Below are positions 1 to 10,499 of a DNA stretch of 64,000 nt, one piece after another. The stretch lies in the NCBI GenBank assembly GCA_013407085.1, contig JACCGJ010023905.1, positions 17,918 through 81,917 of the forward strand, written 5' to 3'. Under the pieces are notes generated by a model. The model had not been told where the DNA came from and did no database searches. It saw nothing but the letters and a program-made list of their open reading frames with translations. The position numbers and the translations under genes were made by a program. Within the stretch, counting starts at the first letter, position 1. Each line of letters starts with the position of its first letter. Source of the stretch: Atriophallophorus winterbourni. Taxonomy: Eukaryota; Platyhelminthes; Trematoda; Plagiorchiida; Microphallidae.

Positions 1-640
1 AATAAGTTCCGGGTTAAAGTTTAACTACCAATTGTTAACGCTTCACGAAGTACAATAAAAGGCACTTTCCTTATGCGTTTTACCTTCAAATTGTTTCATT
101 CAGTATATCAACAATTATTATAAATTAAAGCAGCATCTATTTTAAAAACCTCAAAAATGATTCCAGTGTTTGAAATAGAGTAAAATTACAATTATATTTA
201 GAGCAGGAGTACAAAAGTTCTATGTGAGCTCTTTCGTGATCTGACAAGAATTACCATCGTCTCAGATATCCTGGGAGGTACATGCGGTTTTCAAAACAAT
301 TTTCCTTTGCAAAACAGAAATTTATCGATACCATCCTTGAACAAAAACAAGATTTGAGTTTCAACTACATTGGCCGGAAGTGTGATCCAAGTTCCAATAG
401 CCCGTCGTGAAAATCTGCACCAATGCGCTAGACCATCTGCTCTTTAAACGCGTAACCGATCAGGAATTGACAGTTGAATGGGCCAAGCGGTGCCAGGTTG
501 GAACATATTATGGTATGATGGTATGAAAGCACAAGCCTGATCCAGGGAAAGTGCCACACAGTAAGAGACTGCACGTGGGCTATCATACTGTCATGTCAGG
601 TTGCCCAGGCCTAGACAGATATGAGGAAGAACAAAGAACC
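1..640. other. No gene recognised
   Basis: AT-rich sequence with no convincing coding frame. The only structure seen is at about 560-620, where a segment containing the motif GGTTGCCCAGGCCTAGACAG recurs as its reverse complement at about 12,180-12,235 inside an RTE-like LINE. It may be the edge of a repeat, but I could not assign it to a family. Confidence 0.5.
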
Positions 641-920
641 GGGGAAAGATACACGAAGAAACAACCGGGACTAAGCCGAGACACGTCTCACATGGGGTGA
701 ACTTAATGGTTGCGGGGATCGCCCGTCTGGCATGGTCTTAGTACGAACCCAGCAGGAGCATCCGTAGGCTTAACCACGAAGAACTAGATGCCCCGAAACT
801 ATTCCGTGGTTGCTCGGCTGTACCTTCGTGCACGTTTTGGCTACCGCGATAAACCTTCATTCTCCAGTGCTTTTTTTCCTACCTGCTTGAAAACGTTATT
901 GTAGTGGTCAGTCTACTACA
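641..920. repeat. Repeat segment upstream of a gag, possible decayed LTR
   Basis: Bases 655-800 match, in reverse complement, the interiors of the two direct repeats at about 15.55-15.72 kb and 17.46-17.62 kb; the shared landmark is GGCATGGTCTTAGTAC. The segment ends in ...CTACTACA at 920, two bases before a primer-binding-like site, as a 5' LTR would. The opposite orientation of the same segment in the other copies argues against a simple LTR reading, so the identity stays open. Confidence 0.4.
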
Positions 921-922
921 AA

Positions 923-935
923 TTGGTGAGCCCGA
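923..935 (+). other. tRNA primer-binding-site-like motif
   Basis: TTGGTGAGCCCGA begins two bases after a CA dinucleotide and lies about 125 bases before the gag start. CsRn1-type Gypsy elements are known to use a tRNA-Trp primer, whose 3' end predicts a TGGTGACCCCGA-like site; this differs at one position in the core. Position and sequence together support a primer-binding site, but the flanking LTR is not proven. Confidence 0.4.
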
Positions 936-1059
936 AATACACGCATCTTTCGTGTATCTTTTCCCGGGCGTCGGATTTTCCCGCCTTACATCGGGGTTTT
1001 TTCAGGAATTTTTTACATCGTTTAATCGTGCATTTTCTTATCATTTGTTTCTGTTCATC

Positions 1060-1560
1060 ATGAGTGATTATAAACTCGTTATTTTAGCATCGACGGTCAT
1101 CACAATACTCAGTTTTACTCCACAGGAACCTGAGTATTGGTTTAAATTTTTAGACACTGAATTTAGTTCTACAAATATAATTGATGACTCCGCGATGTTT
1201 TCACTTTTAACACAGAAACTCCCAGCGGATGTGTTGTTACAGGTACGCGACGCAGACCTGGCTGCACCCATAGGTGACCGCTACCGGATCGTCAAACATG
1301 CCGTGATTTCCAGCACGGTCCCGTCTGAACGATCTAGGAACAGCAGCTGTTCGGCAACCTGGAAATCGTCAACAAAAACCCATCTACCATACTAATGGAA
1401 ATGCGCCGCCTGTTAGGGTTATCGCACATGGACGAGTCATTACTAAAGGAACTATGGTTCCAGCGTTTACCTGAGTGCGTGCAACCCATCTTCGTTGCTG
1501 CAAAAAGCACTCCGGTATCTGAGCTTGCAGAAATGGCGGACAACATCGCGGAATGTATCC
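1060..1560 (+). pseudogene. CsRn1-like Gypsy gag, frameshifted and interrupted
   Basis: Reading from the ATG at 1060 gives a gag start with the typical pattern of aromatic residues (FTPQEPEYWFKFLDTEF) and a 'MFSLLTQKLPADVLLQV' helix. The frame shifts near 1,325. The downstream frame continues the gag with 'LLGLSHMDESLLKELWFQRL' and 'LAEMADNIAE', typical of CsRn1/Kabuki-type Gag. The gag is then cut at about 1,560 by an RTE-like LINE whose ATG-repeat tail sits exactly at the junction. No zinc knuckle is reached. The element cannot make a functional Gag. Confidence 0.7.
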
Positions 1561-1563
1561 ATT

Positions 1564-1584
1564 ATCATCATCATCATCATCATC
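1564..1584 (-). repeat. (ATG)n 3' tail of an RTE-like LINE
   Basis: An uninterrupted CAT/ATC run on the plus strand is an (ATG)n tail on the minus strand. It marks the 3' terminus of the RTE-like LINE that occupies the next 1.8 kb. The same tail type occurs at 9,931-9,949 and 16,764-16,778, each time at the end of the same LINE class. Confidence 0.75.
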
Positions 1585-3343
1585 AAAGACAGCATTACAC
1601 CGGTAGCACGTACCGAATGGTTAACTGCTTAACCATGAAAAAGTAAAATCCTAAAAGATGGGGAAGGGTGAGACTTAAATTGCTACGGATTCTATAGAAG
1701 AGTAAGCACAAACAAACTGGGAAGAGGTGCCTACACCTCGAATGGAACATACATTCACACAAGTTTCGTGAACGAGTAGAGCGACATCAGCACGGCAGCT
1801 TCCTTGCGGCTTTCACTGTCATGCATCATAACAAGCTTTTCTCGTCACTCCGCCTGACAACATACAGGGTTAAGCAAAGACTCCAAGAAGATGCTTAGTG
1901 CGGGACCGCCATTGAACACGGTTTCGGGACATATCCTGAAGCGTAACTAACCATTGCGATATCTGATCGCGGGGACACCAGCCTGGAAGACGCGCTGCGC
2001 CTACTTTGGAAAGGTTACTAGTAAGTGTTTTTAACTGCCTATGCCATGTGACGGTTTGGCCACCCCGAGATTTACGCCAAACAGGATGTGGCGTCGCAAA
2101 AAGAATCTGTTTCGGAAGTCGGTGGTCCGGCATCCGTAAAACGTGACCCAACCAGCGTAGCCTATGCAGGTTGATCTGCTTCTCTATACCAACATTACTA
2201 CCGAACAACTTATTTCGGAGAGCATCGGTGCGTATGCGATTGTAACAGCTAACTCCTAGAATGCTGCGGAGACACCGATTGTCAAATACTTGGAGACGCT
2301 GAATGTGTTCTTTACGTAAGGTGCAGGTTTGGCATCCATATACTAACACATAGCTTTATAGACTCTACCCTTGAATAACAAAGATAGTCCTTTCTGACGC
2401 CAGAGGTGACCTAGGATGCGGAATGCTACGGTCGCTTTAGAAATGCGTGTCGAGACCTCGTCATCTAACGATGCAGAATTATTGATACAACTACCGAGAT
2501 ACGTAAAACGATCTACAATTTCAAGCGCCTGATTGTCAAGTAATAAAGTGTTGTTCGATATGTCGATGTCCTGCAGCAGAACACTGCACTTAGAGGGTGC
2601 AAAACGCATTCCAAATGCGGGCACAATACTAGATAGCTTGTTCAGTATCGCCTGTGCATCTGTGTATGAGTCGAAGAGCAGAACTATATCATCAGCATAA
2701 TCCAGTCGAGAAGCTTGACGCCTGGCATTATGTGAACTCCGAAGGCTGGAGCACCATCGTTGCATAATTCCATGATAGCATCAATTACGAAATTGAACAA
2801 AAACGGAGAAATCGGACATCCTTGTCGGACGCCACTTGTAGTGTTGAATTTGGGAGAAAGTTCGTTGTAAACCTTAACGCATCCGGATGTATGAGCATAA
2901 AGTGCGCGTAGTATGTTGACATACTTATGCGGAACGCCTTTGCACAGCAAGGTCTTAAACAGGACATTTCGATCGACTGAATCAAATGCTCCTTTGAAGT
3001 CTAAAAAGATGGCTATTGTCGGCTGTCGATAGGTGTGCCGCAGTTCTAATATCCGTCGAAGAGTAAAAATGTGGTCGACACAGCCTCTGCCAGGCCGAAG
3101 CCAGCTTGCTGCTCACGGATCTGTGATTCCCTATGCGATGTTAATCTTCGAAGACATATGGACGCTAATAATCTCGTAATGATGGGAGTGAGACTTATCC
3201 CACGGTGATTAGAGCATGAGCTTCGCACACCTTTTTTAAATATAGGTATGATAACCGATTCGCCCCAACTCGGAGGGACGGATTCTGATAACCATACTTC
3301 ACGGAGGAGATTGCCTAACATGCTGATTAGCACTTGGCAATAT
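1585..3343 (-). pseudogene. RTE-like LINE, reverse transcriptase part (copy D1)
   Basis: Read on the minus strand from about 3,340 to 1,870, broken frames give consecutive pieces of one RT: 'SWGESVIIPIFKKG' and 'NHRGISLTPIITRLLAS' (3,046-3,300), 'TSGVRQGCPISPFLFNF' (about 2,780-2,860), 'LDYADDIVLLFDS' (about 2,660-2,710, the catalytic YADD box intact), 'FTYLGSCINNSASLDDEV', and the C-terminal 'LHRLRWLGHVLRMPDHRLPK' (about 2,110-2,170). At least three frame changes and loss of the endonuclease show it is dead. The 5' side is cut by a mag-like Gypsy; the 3' side ends in the (ATG)n tail inside the CsRn1-like gag. Family: the RTE-like LINE common in flukes and tapeworms. Confidence 0.85.
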
Positions 3344-3393
3344 TGTGGGAAGCATATCCGGTGCATTATTAGCTTCATATCAAGAACGTAACA
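3344..3393 (+). repeat. 50-bp TG...CA module, candidate mag-type LTR end
   Basis: This 50-bp segment starts TGTGGGAAGC, ends GAACGTAACA, and recurs with few changes at 11,408-11,457. It directly precedes a primer-binding-like TTGGCGACGGG (3,395-3,405) and a gag start at 3,427. mag-type Gypsy elements are known for very short LTRs, so this may be an entire LTR or the 3' end of one. No matching copy was found downstream of the element. Confidence 0.4.
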
Positions 3394-3426
3394 GTTTGGC
3401 GACGGGTTTATTCAAGTTACGAAATC

Positions 3427-5928
3427 ATGGAACAATCCAAGATAGAAATTCTTTTGGAGCGACAAATGATGCTAATGTAACTTCTTCTGCAGAAGCAAGT
3501 ACCAATCACAAAACCTCGTGCTATTCCACCCTCCGTTAACGGAATTGCGAACAGCATCGCAGAATTCTCCTATGATCCGGAAGCTAACGTCACATTTGAA
3601 ACTTGGTTCAGGCGTTATGAAGATCTTTTTCGTGTTGATTTTTCAGCCCAAGATGATGCATGGAAAGTCCGGCTGCTGCTACGTAAACTTGGCCCAGCAG
3701 AGCTGGATAAGTACTGCAACCTGATCCTTCCCAAGAATCCTCGGGATAGAACTTTTGATGAGACGATCAAGTCACTGATTGAACTTTTCGGTGAGCAGGT
3801 ATCTCTCTTCAACACCCGGTACAGGTGCCTCAAGCTGAAAATGAACGACACTGACGACTTCCTGACACACATGGGCATTGTCAATCGCGAATGTGAACGC
3901 TTCAAGTTGCGGTCCCTCACAGACGACCAGTTCAAGTCCTTGATATTCATATGCAGTCTGGTATCTCCGCGTTTCGCTGATATTCGAACGCGACTGCTCA
4001 ACAAACTTGAGCAAGAACCCTCATTCACTCTCCAAGCCATTGGTGATGAATATCTACGACTGGTCCGTCTCCAAGAAGATTCGGCAATGATTCAACATGG
4101 GAATCATGGCACCGACACCGTCCATGCCGTTCAGCAAAGCAATTGGCATTCGCCACAAGTTTCCAGCCCAAAGAAGCCACCGTCTTCATGTTGGCAATGC
4201 GGAGCCTGGCACTACGCCCGATATTGTCCCTTCAAACAACACCGTTGCAGTCAGTGCAACGTCACAGGTCACACAGAAGGATTCTGCAGATCCAGAACGA
4301 AACAACAAGTTTCGTCGAAACCAAAAATTTCGAGATCATTTTCAAAGCCGCAGCAAAACCAGCAGAGGTTTTCATCGGATCAGCCAATCAATGCTGTATG
4401 CAACCAAATCCAGTGCAACAGTGCACCCTCTGACAGGATTGCAGCTATATCTACTGAGCAGTATGTACGCGATCAGTTGACCACAGCAGTGCGAAACCTT
4501 CCCGTGACGGTCGCAGATATCAAGAGGACCCTGAACGACGACGAGGTTCTCTCAGAAGCTATCAGATATGTTCAATCTGGATGGCCTAGGCTAGCACCAC
4601 AATTGAATGACAATCAACTGTTCCAAAGACGGGAATCCTTATCAATCGTGGATGACTGTCTCATGTTTGGTGCTCGAGTCGTTATTCCCGCTGCTTTGCG
4701 TCAACGGGTAATACGTCAATTTCATGCTGGACATCCAGGGCTCAATCGGATGAAAGCAATCGCCCGAAGTTTCGCCTACTGGCCAGGGATGGACGCTGAC
4801 ATCACCGAGTTTGTCAGGCGCTGTACCAATTGTCAGCAAGCGGCAAAACTTCCTGCTCACGCAACACCGGTTCCGTGGCCTCGACCTGACAAAGCATGGT
4901 CGCGTATCCACATTGACTTCGCCGGCCCACTCAACGGAACCACCTACTTAGTCTTGGTAGACGCTTATTCAAAATGGCCAGAAATCGTCCCGCTCTCTCC
5001 TGCCACAAGTTCGACCACAATCGGAGCACTCACTTCGCTATTCAGCCAACACGGAGTTCCCGACACCATTGTCTCAGATAATGGATCCCAATTCACATCA
5101 GCTCATTTTGCCGAATTCTGCAAGAAGAATGCAATTGAGCATATCCGGACTCCGATCTACCATCCCCAATCGAACGGACAAGCGGAGAGGTTTGTCGACA
5201 CATTCAAAAGAGCAATGCTCAAGTCTCGAGGGGAGGGGACTACCGTCGACAACTTGCAACGATTCCTGTTAGTCTACCGGACGACCCCACACGAATCCCT
5301 GATGAATAGTCAAACGCCAGCAGAGGCACTAATGGGTAGAAAACTTCGTACAGTCAATAACGCAATGGTCCCGAAGCCACCGCAACCTCAAGTTCATCAG
5401 CATCTTAGTCAAAGGAGCTTCAAAGTGGGATCCAGCGTCTATGCTCGTGATTATCGACAACGAAGAAACCCATGGATCGAGAGCAAGGATATATGTCGGA
5501 GAGGTAGCGTTATGTTCGACATCCAAGTTGGAAACGACGTTTGGATACGCCATCTCAATCAATTGAGACCAAGAGAAGGACAGTCGGAGTTAGAACCTGC
5601 GGAACCAGTGAATATTTCGTTGGATCTTCTATTTGATACCATCCAGCTACCATCTCCCCCGGTTGAAATACCACCTGACATTATCGCTCCCGATCGCGCA
5701 CTAGAACCCCGACGATGGACTAACCGAAGACGCAAGACTGTCGTACCACTTCAGTTCAGTTCAGTTTGCACAGGACAGTATGTGGCTAACAAGCCAATCG
5801 AGCGTCCACAATTCCTTTCGGTGGAAAGCTGCAGAGAAGCAACCACCACTGCCCAAACGTTTATTCTTTTTGTCTATTTGAAATCTTCGACGTTCGCGAC
5901 GCCAAGAGATTATCCGGGTTGTAATTAG
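3427..5928 (+). pseudogene. mag-like Gypsy: gag fused in frame to integrase, PR-RT-RNase H deleted
   Basis: A single frame runs from the ATG at 3,427 to the stop at 5,926-5,928, broken only by TAA at 3,478-3,480; from 3,481 it is open for about 815 codons. Counting from the internal Met at 3,841, two zinc knuckles occupy residues 117-129 (CX2CX3HX4C) and 136-149 (CX2CX4HX4C). Residues from about 207 read as the linker that normally lies between RNase H and integrase. They are followed by an HHCC zinc domain (H295, H298, C328, C331) and a D,D-35-E core (D359, D413, E449). Protease, reverse transcriptase and RNase H are absent, so about half of a normal polyprotein is missing without loss of frame. 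The integrase core looks intact. The deletion point lies around residues 186-206. It is not an autonomous element. Confidence 0.85.
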
Positions 5929-6110
5929 GAAGCACCGCGTTATAGCCGATGCTCGAAAAAGAAAAAAGCAGTTTCTCTTCACCAGCACGGTGAGAGGTTA
6001 GCTGAAGTAACATTGTGTATAATAAAAATTAAAAAAACACAGAGAACTCTAACCCTCACTATATTTACGGGATAACGCTAAAAAATGAAAAACCTAAGCT
6101 TGTAAAGCAA
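5929..6110. other. Junction: end of mag-like Gypsy and 3' UTR of LINE A
   Basis: No 3' LTR matching 3,344-3,393 is seen. On the minus strand this is the 3' UTR of LINE A (stop at 6,111-6,113), running into an AT-rich end near 6,000-6,030. The motif CTCTCACC...TG.TGAAGAGAA at about 5,975-5,995 recurs (minus strand) at about 62,828-62,852. Confidence 0.45.
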
Positions 6111-8897
6111 TTAAGGCGAGTATTCAGGAAACAACTTACCCCAGTTGCGGTCCAACCCCTGCTTAAAACTAGACACGGTACTGCAGGATATAAGTTCTTC
6201 TGGAAGAATGTTCCAGAAGTTAACAACCCTAAGGCTGAAAAAGTGTTTCCTGGAGTCTAGCCGACATCGTTTCTTAGCAATTTTAAGTGAGTGGCCCCGG
6301 GTGCCCAGCTCGGGACTTAAGGTAAAGAAGTCGTTCATTTGCACGCCACTCAAACCCTTCAAGATCTTAAAGGTTTCTATTAAGTCACCTCTTAAACGAC
6401 GGCGCCTAAGGGAGAAAAGATCGAGAGACATTAGGCGCACAGCGTACGGTTTCCCTCGCTGACCTTCAATCATGCGAGTTGCGAGGCGCTGTACACTTTC
6501 AAGTCGAAGGATGTCCTTTTTGTAGTGAGGACACCACGCCTGAACACAGTATTCAAGATGCGGCCGAACTAATGCCTTGTACAGTGGCAGGAATACATCG
6601 GGTCTTCTGCTCGATAGCACTGATTTCAGCCGAAAAAGTACCTTGCGTGCACGCTGAGCCGCAGCGGCACATTGGTCCTCCCATTTGAAGTCAGCCCTAA
6701 CCAGTACACCCAAATCCTTAACACACTGTGTGGCGTTAACACTGAGGGAATTCCCCGCCACCTGGACCGAAATCTTATCAACCAGTGTTGACAAGAGTTG
6801 GCTCTTATTTAGGTTCAGTGGGAGATCCCACTGGTATGACCAGTTTATGACCCGCTCAAGGTCGTGCATCAAGGTCTCTTCATCCGTTGATCCGATGAAT
6901 TTCACATCATCCGCGAAAATGAAGCATGGGCACTTCAATTCAGAGGACAAGTCATCGATGAAAATCAGGAATAGAAGAGGGCCAAGTACCGAACCTTGGG
7001 GTACACCACTGATCACGTCGGTTTGATTCGACAGCGTACATCCTACTCTCACTCGGAATGTCCTACCTGTAAGGAAGGCCTTTATCCAAGCAAGTAGACT
7101 ACCCCGTATGCCTTTGGCTGCTAGCTTAATCTCTAGAAGGCGGTGATTTACGGAATCGAAAGCCTTACTGAAGTCTAGGTAGAGGGCTTCGACAGGCTTC
7201 CTTTCATCCATCCTTTTAGTGGCAGTATTGAGAAAGCTAAGGAGGTTAGTCAGACAGGATCTACCCTTAAGAAATCCATGCTGAGTTACACACAACAAAG
7301 AATGCCGACAAATATGCTGACAGATTTTATCACGCAGCAGTTTTTCCATTACTTTCGAGACGGTGCTGGTCAGGCTGACCGGTCTATAGTTACCAACAGT
7401 TGACCTGCAACCGCCTTTGTGTATTGGCACGACTATGGCTTCCCTCCACTTACTGGGAACAACTCCTAGTTGCAGGCATGCATTAAAGAGCTGGCAAAAC
7501 GGTTCGGCAAGCACTGAGGCAAGTTTTTTAAGCATAATTGAGTAGATGCCGTCCGGTCCCTCAGATTTGTTGACCCGAACATGGATAAGTGCGTCAAACA
7601 CCTCAGCCTCATTGAAGGACAACTCATCTAATACATGGACACCAGGTGTCAGGTTAAGCAGACCTAACGGTGCGTTTGAAGAATTATCCCGTAGTTGAAC
7701 GCTACTGAAAAACCCTGAGAAGGCAGTCGCCTTAGACAGGTCGGTATCGGCAACTTTTCCGTCCTCCAGTTTCAAATCCCCTATGTTTTCCCTAGTTTTT
7801 CCTTTTGACTGTGCGTAGCTATAAAACCTTTTCGGGTTGGATTTAGCATCCCTAGCTAGAGATAACTCAAAATGCTGTTTGAGCACACGTTGTAATTTAA
7901 CACAGGCATTCCGAGCGGTTTTGTAGCGGGCCCAAGAACCAGAAGTAAGGGATAGCTTATATTGCCGCCATAGACGATCCCGTTTACGGGTAGACCTACG
8001 GACTCGAGGAGACCACCAGGGTGGCCTTCGATGCCTTCTCACACACTGCAGCGGAGCGTGTTTGTCTTGTAACTCGTTTAGATACTTAGAAATTCTATCC
8101 CAGTTTTCATTTACATTTGAATCGCTAGATAACTGAAGGGAAGATTTTGAAGACTGCAAGAGTAAACCCCAGTCTACACGCCTAAAATTGCGTCTAGGAC
8201 GAGAGAAAGGTTTGCGAAAACGCAATATCGCTTCGAAGCTTATCATTACGTGATCACTTTTGCCGAGCGGCGGTAGGTACTTTAAATGACTAATGGCTTC
8301 TAGCTGGGACGACAATACCAAGTCAAGAGTGGATGGAGTGCATCCATGGCGAAACCTTGTAGGATCATTGACATGCTGGTGCAGCGCATGATTATGGAGC
8401 CATTCGAGAAAGGTGTCAGATTGCTGGGTGACTAGACCAGTGGGGACAGGCCAATCTATGTCTGGGAGGTTGAAATCACCCAAGATAAGTACACTGTGAG
8501 CTGAGTGAAACAAACCGTCGAGTGTCTCAATAAGCTGTGTAAACTCCTGTATGGATGCACTGGGAGTGACGTAGACACAAGCAATTGCGAGCGATGACTT
8601 GTAGCAAGTCAGGATACTCGTAACAACTTGGACGTTTTCAATGGCTAGAGATATCCCTGTACCCATGTTGTGCAAACCATACTCCAAGAGCAGTGCAACG
8701 CCACCGCCTCTCCTATCACCCGGCCTATCGCATCTTATGACGAGATACTGTTCACTGATGTTTACCGGCACCTCATCAATCGCAGACAGCCTGGTCTCAG
8801 AAAGCGCAATAAACCTTGGGTGAAACTGAGCCACGCAGAGAAAGTTCAGCCCACTTATTCCTGATGCTGCATACATTTGCATACAATACTTGGGCAC
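6111..8897 (-). CDS. LINE A ORF2: endonuclease-reverse transcriptase, 928 aa
   Basis: An APE-type endonuclease occupies about residues 1-225: 'FIALSETRLS' (catalytic Glu), 'VLILGDFNLPDIDWP' (Asp-Asn pair) and the 'SDHVMISFE' histidine box. The reverse transcriptase follows from about residue 430, with 'KSEGPDGIYSIML', 'GNYRPVSLTSTVSKVMEKLL', 'ALYLDFSKAFDSVNH', 'SGVPQGSVLGPLLFLIFIDD' and the catalytic 'FIFADDVKF'. The C-terminus has the CR1-type 'RGDLIETFKILKG' and 'VVNFWNILPEELI' signature. All catalytic residues I can place are present and the frame is uninterrupted. It would nick target DNA and prime reverse transcription there. No RNase H domain is seen. Confidence 0.9.
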   Translation of the reverse strand: MPKYCMQMYAASGISGLNFLCVAQFHPRFIALSETRLSAIDEVPVNISEQYLVIRCDRPGDRRGGGVALLLEYGLHNMGTGISLAIENVQVVTSILTCYKSSLAIACVYVTPSASIQEFTQLIETLDGLFHSAHSVLILGDFNLPDIDWPVPTGLVTQQSDTFLEWLHNHALHQHVNDPTRFRHGCTPSTLDLVLSSQLEAISHLKYLPPLGKSDHVMISFEAILRFRKPFSRPRRNFRRVDWGLLLQSSKSSLQLSSDSNVNENWDRISKYLNELQDKHAPLQCVRRHRRPPWWSPRVRRSTRKRDRLWRQYKLSLTSGSWARYKTARNACVKLQRVLKQHFELSLARDAKSNPKRFYSYAQSKGKTRENIGDLKLEDGKVADTDLSKATAFSGFFSSVQLRDNSSNAPLGLLNLTPGVHVLDELSFNEAEVFDALIHVRVNKSEGPDGIYSIMLKKLASVLAEPFCQLFNACLQLGVVPSKWREAIVVPIHKGGCRSTVGNYRPVSLTSTVSKVMEKLLRDKICQHICRHSLLCVTQHGFLKGRSCLTNLLSFLNTATKRMDERKPVEALYLDFSKAFDSVNHRLLEIKLAAKGIRGSLLAWIKAFLTGRTFRVRVGCTLSNQTDVISGVPQGSVLGPLLFLIFIDDLSSELKCPCFIFADDVKFIGSTDEETLMHDLERVINWSYQWDLPLNLNKSQLLSTLVDKISVQVAGNSLSVNATQCVKDLGVLVRADFKWEDQCAAAAQRARKVLFRLKSVLSSRRPDVFLPLYKALVRPHLEYCVQAWCPHYKKDILRLESVQRLATRMIEGQRGKPYAVRLMSLDLFSLRRRRLRGDLIETFKILKGLSGVQMNDFFTLSPELGTRGHSLKIAKKRCRLDSRKHFFSLRVVNFWNILPEELISCSTVSSFKQGLDRNWGKLFPEYSP

Positions 8898-8918
8898 TGG
8901 TTATTCGTGCTTCTGAAA

Positions 8919-9923
8919 CTAGTCCTGTTTGGCCCTCGGTCGAAGCACCCGAGGGAGCTGCACGTTTTTTGGCGTGCTACTTAGAGCAGGAGCATCAGTT
9001 TCGGCAGCCTCTTGCGTTAACGTAACGGACCGTTGCCTGACAATTGAGACCGCATCCATAGAAGAGAAGCAACTACTGGAGTCATCGTCTCGGGTGCCAT
9101 CGTCAATTGCGCTAAGACAATCAACGTCATCTGGGCCGGACAACAAGACTAGTGGCAAAGTGCTGTTCGGTATGCCCGTCTGTGACAGAATAGCGTTTTG
9201 CGCTGCATCCGGGTGAAGAATGACCGATGTTCTCATAGCTAAGTTTCTCCTATTGGAATCAGAATCATTTTGCCGAATCCGGGACGGAGGGTTGTCGGGC
9301 TTCACCTGAAGTTTATCTAGCGTTGAGTTTGCGATATACTCAGCCCTAGCCAGGAATGCATCCCGATCCGCCTGATAATTAAATTCAACCAGGATTGGTC
9401 GAGGGCAGTTACCCATCCTCCATCTTCCTACTCGGTGGATTCGCACTGTGGAAGTAGAAGGCTTCATATCCACCATTCGGAGAAGATCGTTTATACACCT
9501 ACGATCAAGATCTCTGCGAGACTTAGATTCCTTAATATATGGTTCCGCTCGATTAAAAACTAGTACATTTCTAGTTCTAGATTTCGGAGCAGAGGAATTG
9601 CTGTGCAGTGATTCGATTTGCTGACGCAAACCATTTAATTCCTGAATAATTTGCTCCAGCATAGGCGAACCGGCATTAATTGAATGTTGCCGTTTACGTG
9701 TACCAACCTTACTGGCCTTAGTACGCTTCTTGGAGGTGCCAGCTACATTGGCCACCTTGGGGTGGCAGCTTGCCTGGGTGGACGGGTTACCTGGCTAACC
9801 TGTTCGACTTTCCCCTCAGCTGCAGCTAATCTAGATTTTTTATTCGCACGTTTTTTCAAAGTTCTCCGTACATTGGCCTCCTTGGGAGGATGGTGTAACT
9901 GGTTAACTTTGTCAACTTCCGCC
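8919..9923 (-). pseudogene. LINE A ORF1: nucleic-acid-binding protein, one probable frameshift
   Basis: A 278-codon frame (9,755 to 8,919) holds a basic N-terminus (SKKRTKASKVGTRKRQ), a coiled-coil-like heptad stretch (MLEQIIQELNGLRQQIESLH) and a fold resembling the RRM of CR1/L1-type ORF1 proteins, from 'RNVLVFNRAEPY' to 'PILVEFNYQADRDAFLARA'. A second frame starting at the ATG at 9,923 runs into it: it encodes another basic stretch (RRTLKKRANKKSRLAAAEG) and reaches the same region one base out of phase near 9,745-9,760. ORF1 therefore probably began at 9,923 and has lost its frame once. If translation can start at 9,755, the rest is intact. Confidence 0.7.
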
Positions 9924-9930
9924 ATGACTG

Positions 9931-10176
9931 CATCATCATCATCATCATCATGAAGCACAAGTCTGGAGCCAGACAAAGTACCAAGCAATATGAAGCAGGA
10001 AAAGCAGATAAGCAAGCGCGTGGAAAAGGGAAAGCAGGCAAGCGGAATACGCAAAAGCAAATGCACAAAAAAGCAGCTTGTTTTTGTAGTTTCACTGCAT
10101 GCGATTTTTTGGGTTTTTTTGTTTTGTTTTTGTTTTGTTTTTGTTTTTTTATGTAAAATAATACCGAATAAAAAAA
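9931..10176 (-). mobile_element. 3' UTR and (ATG)n tail of an RTE-like LINE (copy D2)
   Basis: On the minus strand the RTE C-terminus (10,485-10,177) is followed by an A/T- and TTTTG-rich UTR, then the hairpin GTCTGGCTCCAGAC, TTGTGCTTC and an (ATG)n run at 9,931-9,949. Exactly the same terminus, hairpin included, forms the 47-bp insertion at 16,764-16,810, which defines this as the element's true 3' end. Confidence 0.8.
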
Positions 10177-10485
10177 TTATGACACACATAATAAAATACA
10201 CTGGCGCCACTGACTTCGGTTTGTAGCCATATCGCGTAAGGTTTCCAGCCAACTATTAGGTGGAGCTTTTGGACCCCACCCAGGCAAACGAATACGCCCA
10301 ACTGAGCCTAGCGCTACGGTGAGTTTCTTCATCCCAACGCGCCACGTCATGGACTGGCCACCCGATCTTTTCTCCCAGCTTCTGTCAGGCTCTGCGAATA
10401 AGGCGCGGTACGGTAAACGGTGAGTAGGCATTCTTAATACATGTCCCAACCATCGCAAGCGAGCAAGCATCAGCATTTCTCTCAC
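10177..10485 (-). pseudogene. RTE-like LINE, C-terminal fragment (copy D2)
   Basis: The frame encodes 'LARLRWLGHVLRMPTHRLPY', 'RSGGQSMTWRVGMKKL', 'RLPGWGPKAPPNSWLETL' and 'MATNRSQW', aligning throughout with the C-terminus of copy D1. The endonuclease and RT are missing. Its 5' side is joined directly to a PHD-finger ORF1 from a different LINE (10,500-10,810), so the two were brought together by nested insertion or template switching. Confidence 0.85.
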
Positions 10486-10499
10486 TCTGACTGGCCATG

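Larger units (their letters stand above)
5990..9935 (-). mobile_element. CR1-like LINE 'A', nearly full length, two ORFs
   Basis: The minus strand carries ORF1 (9,923 to 8,919), a 21-base gap, and an uninterrupted ORF2 of 928 codons (8,897 to 6,111), then a short AT-rich 3' UTR. This is the classical CR1/jockey-type layout. It is the best preserved element in the window: ORF2 has no stop or frameshift, and ORF1 shows only one likely frameshift near its start. The 5' end abuts the (ATG)n tail of an RTE-like fragment. A diverged fragment of the same family lies at 61,873-62,030. It was probably active recently compared with the other LINEs here. Confidence 0.85.

Noticed and set aside
1560..1590. 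His-tag-like poly-His stretch
   Set aside because: It is the CAT tail of a LINE read in a gag frame, not a protein feature.
5929..6060. 3' LTR of the mag-like Gypsy
   Set aside because: No segment here matches the 50-bp module at 3,344-3,393; the bases belong to the 3' UTR of LINE A on the other strand.
9743..10252. Long minus-strand frame of 169 codons as one protein
   Set aside because: It runs through the RTE 3' UTR (poly-A and TTTTG-rich) and the ATG repeat into LINE A ORF1; only the last part is real ORF1.
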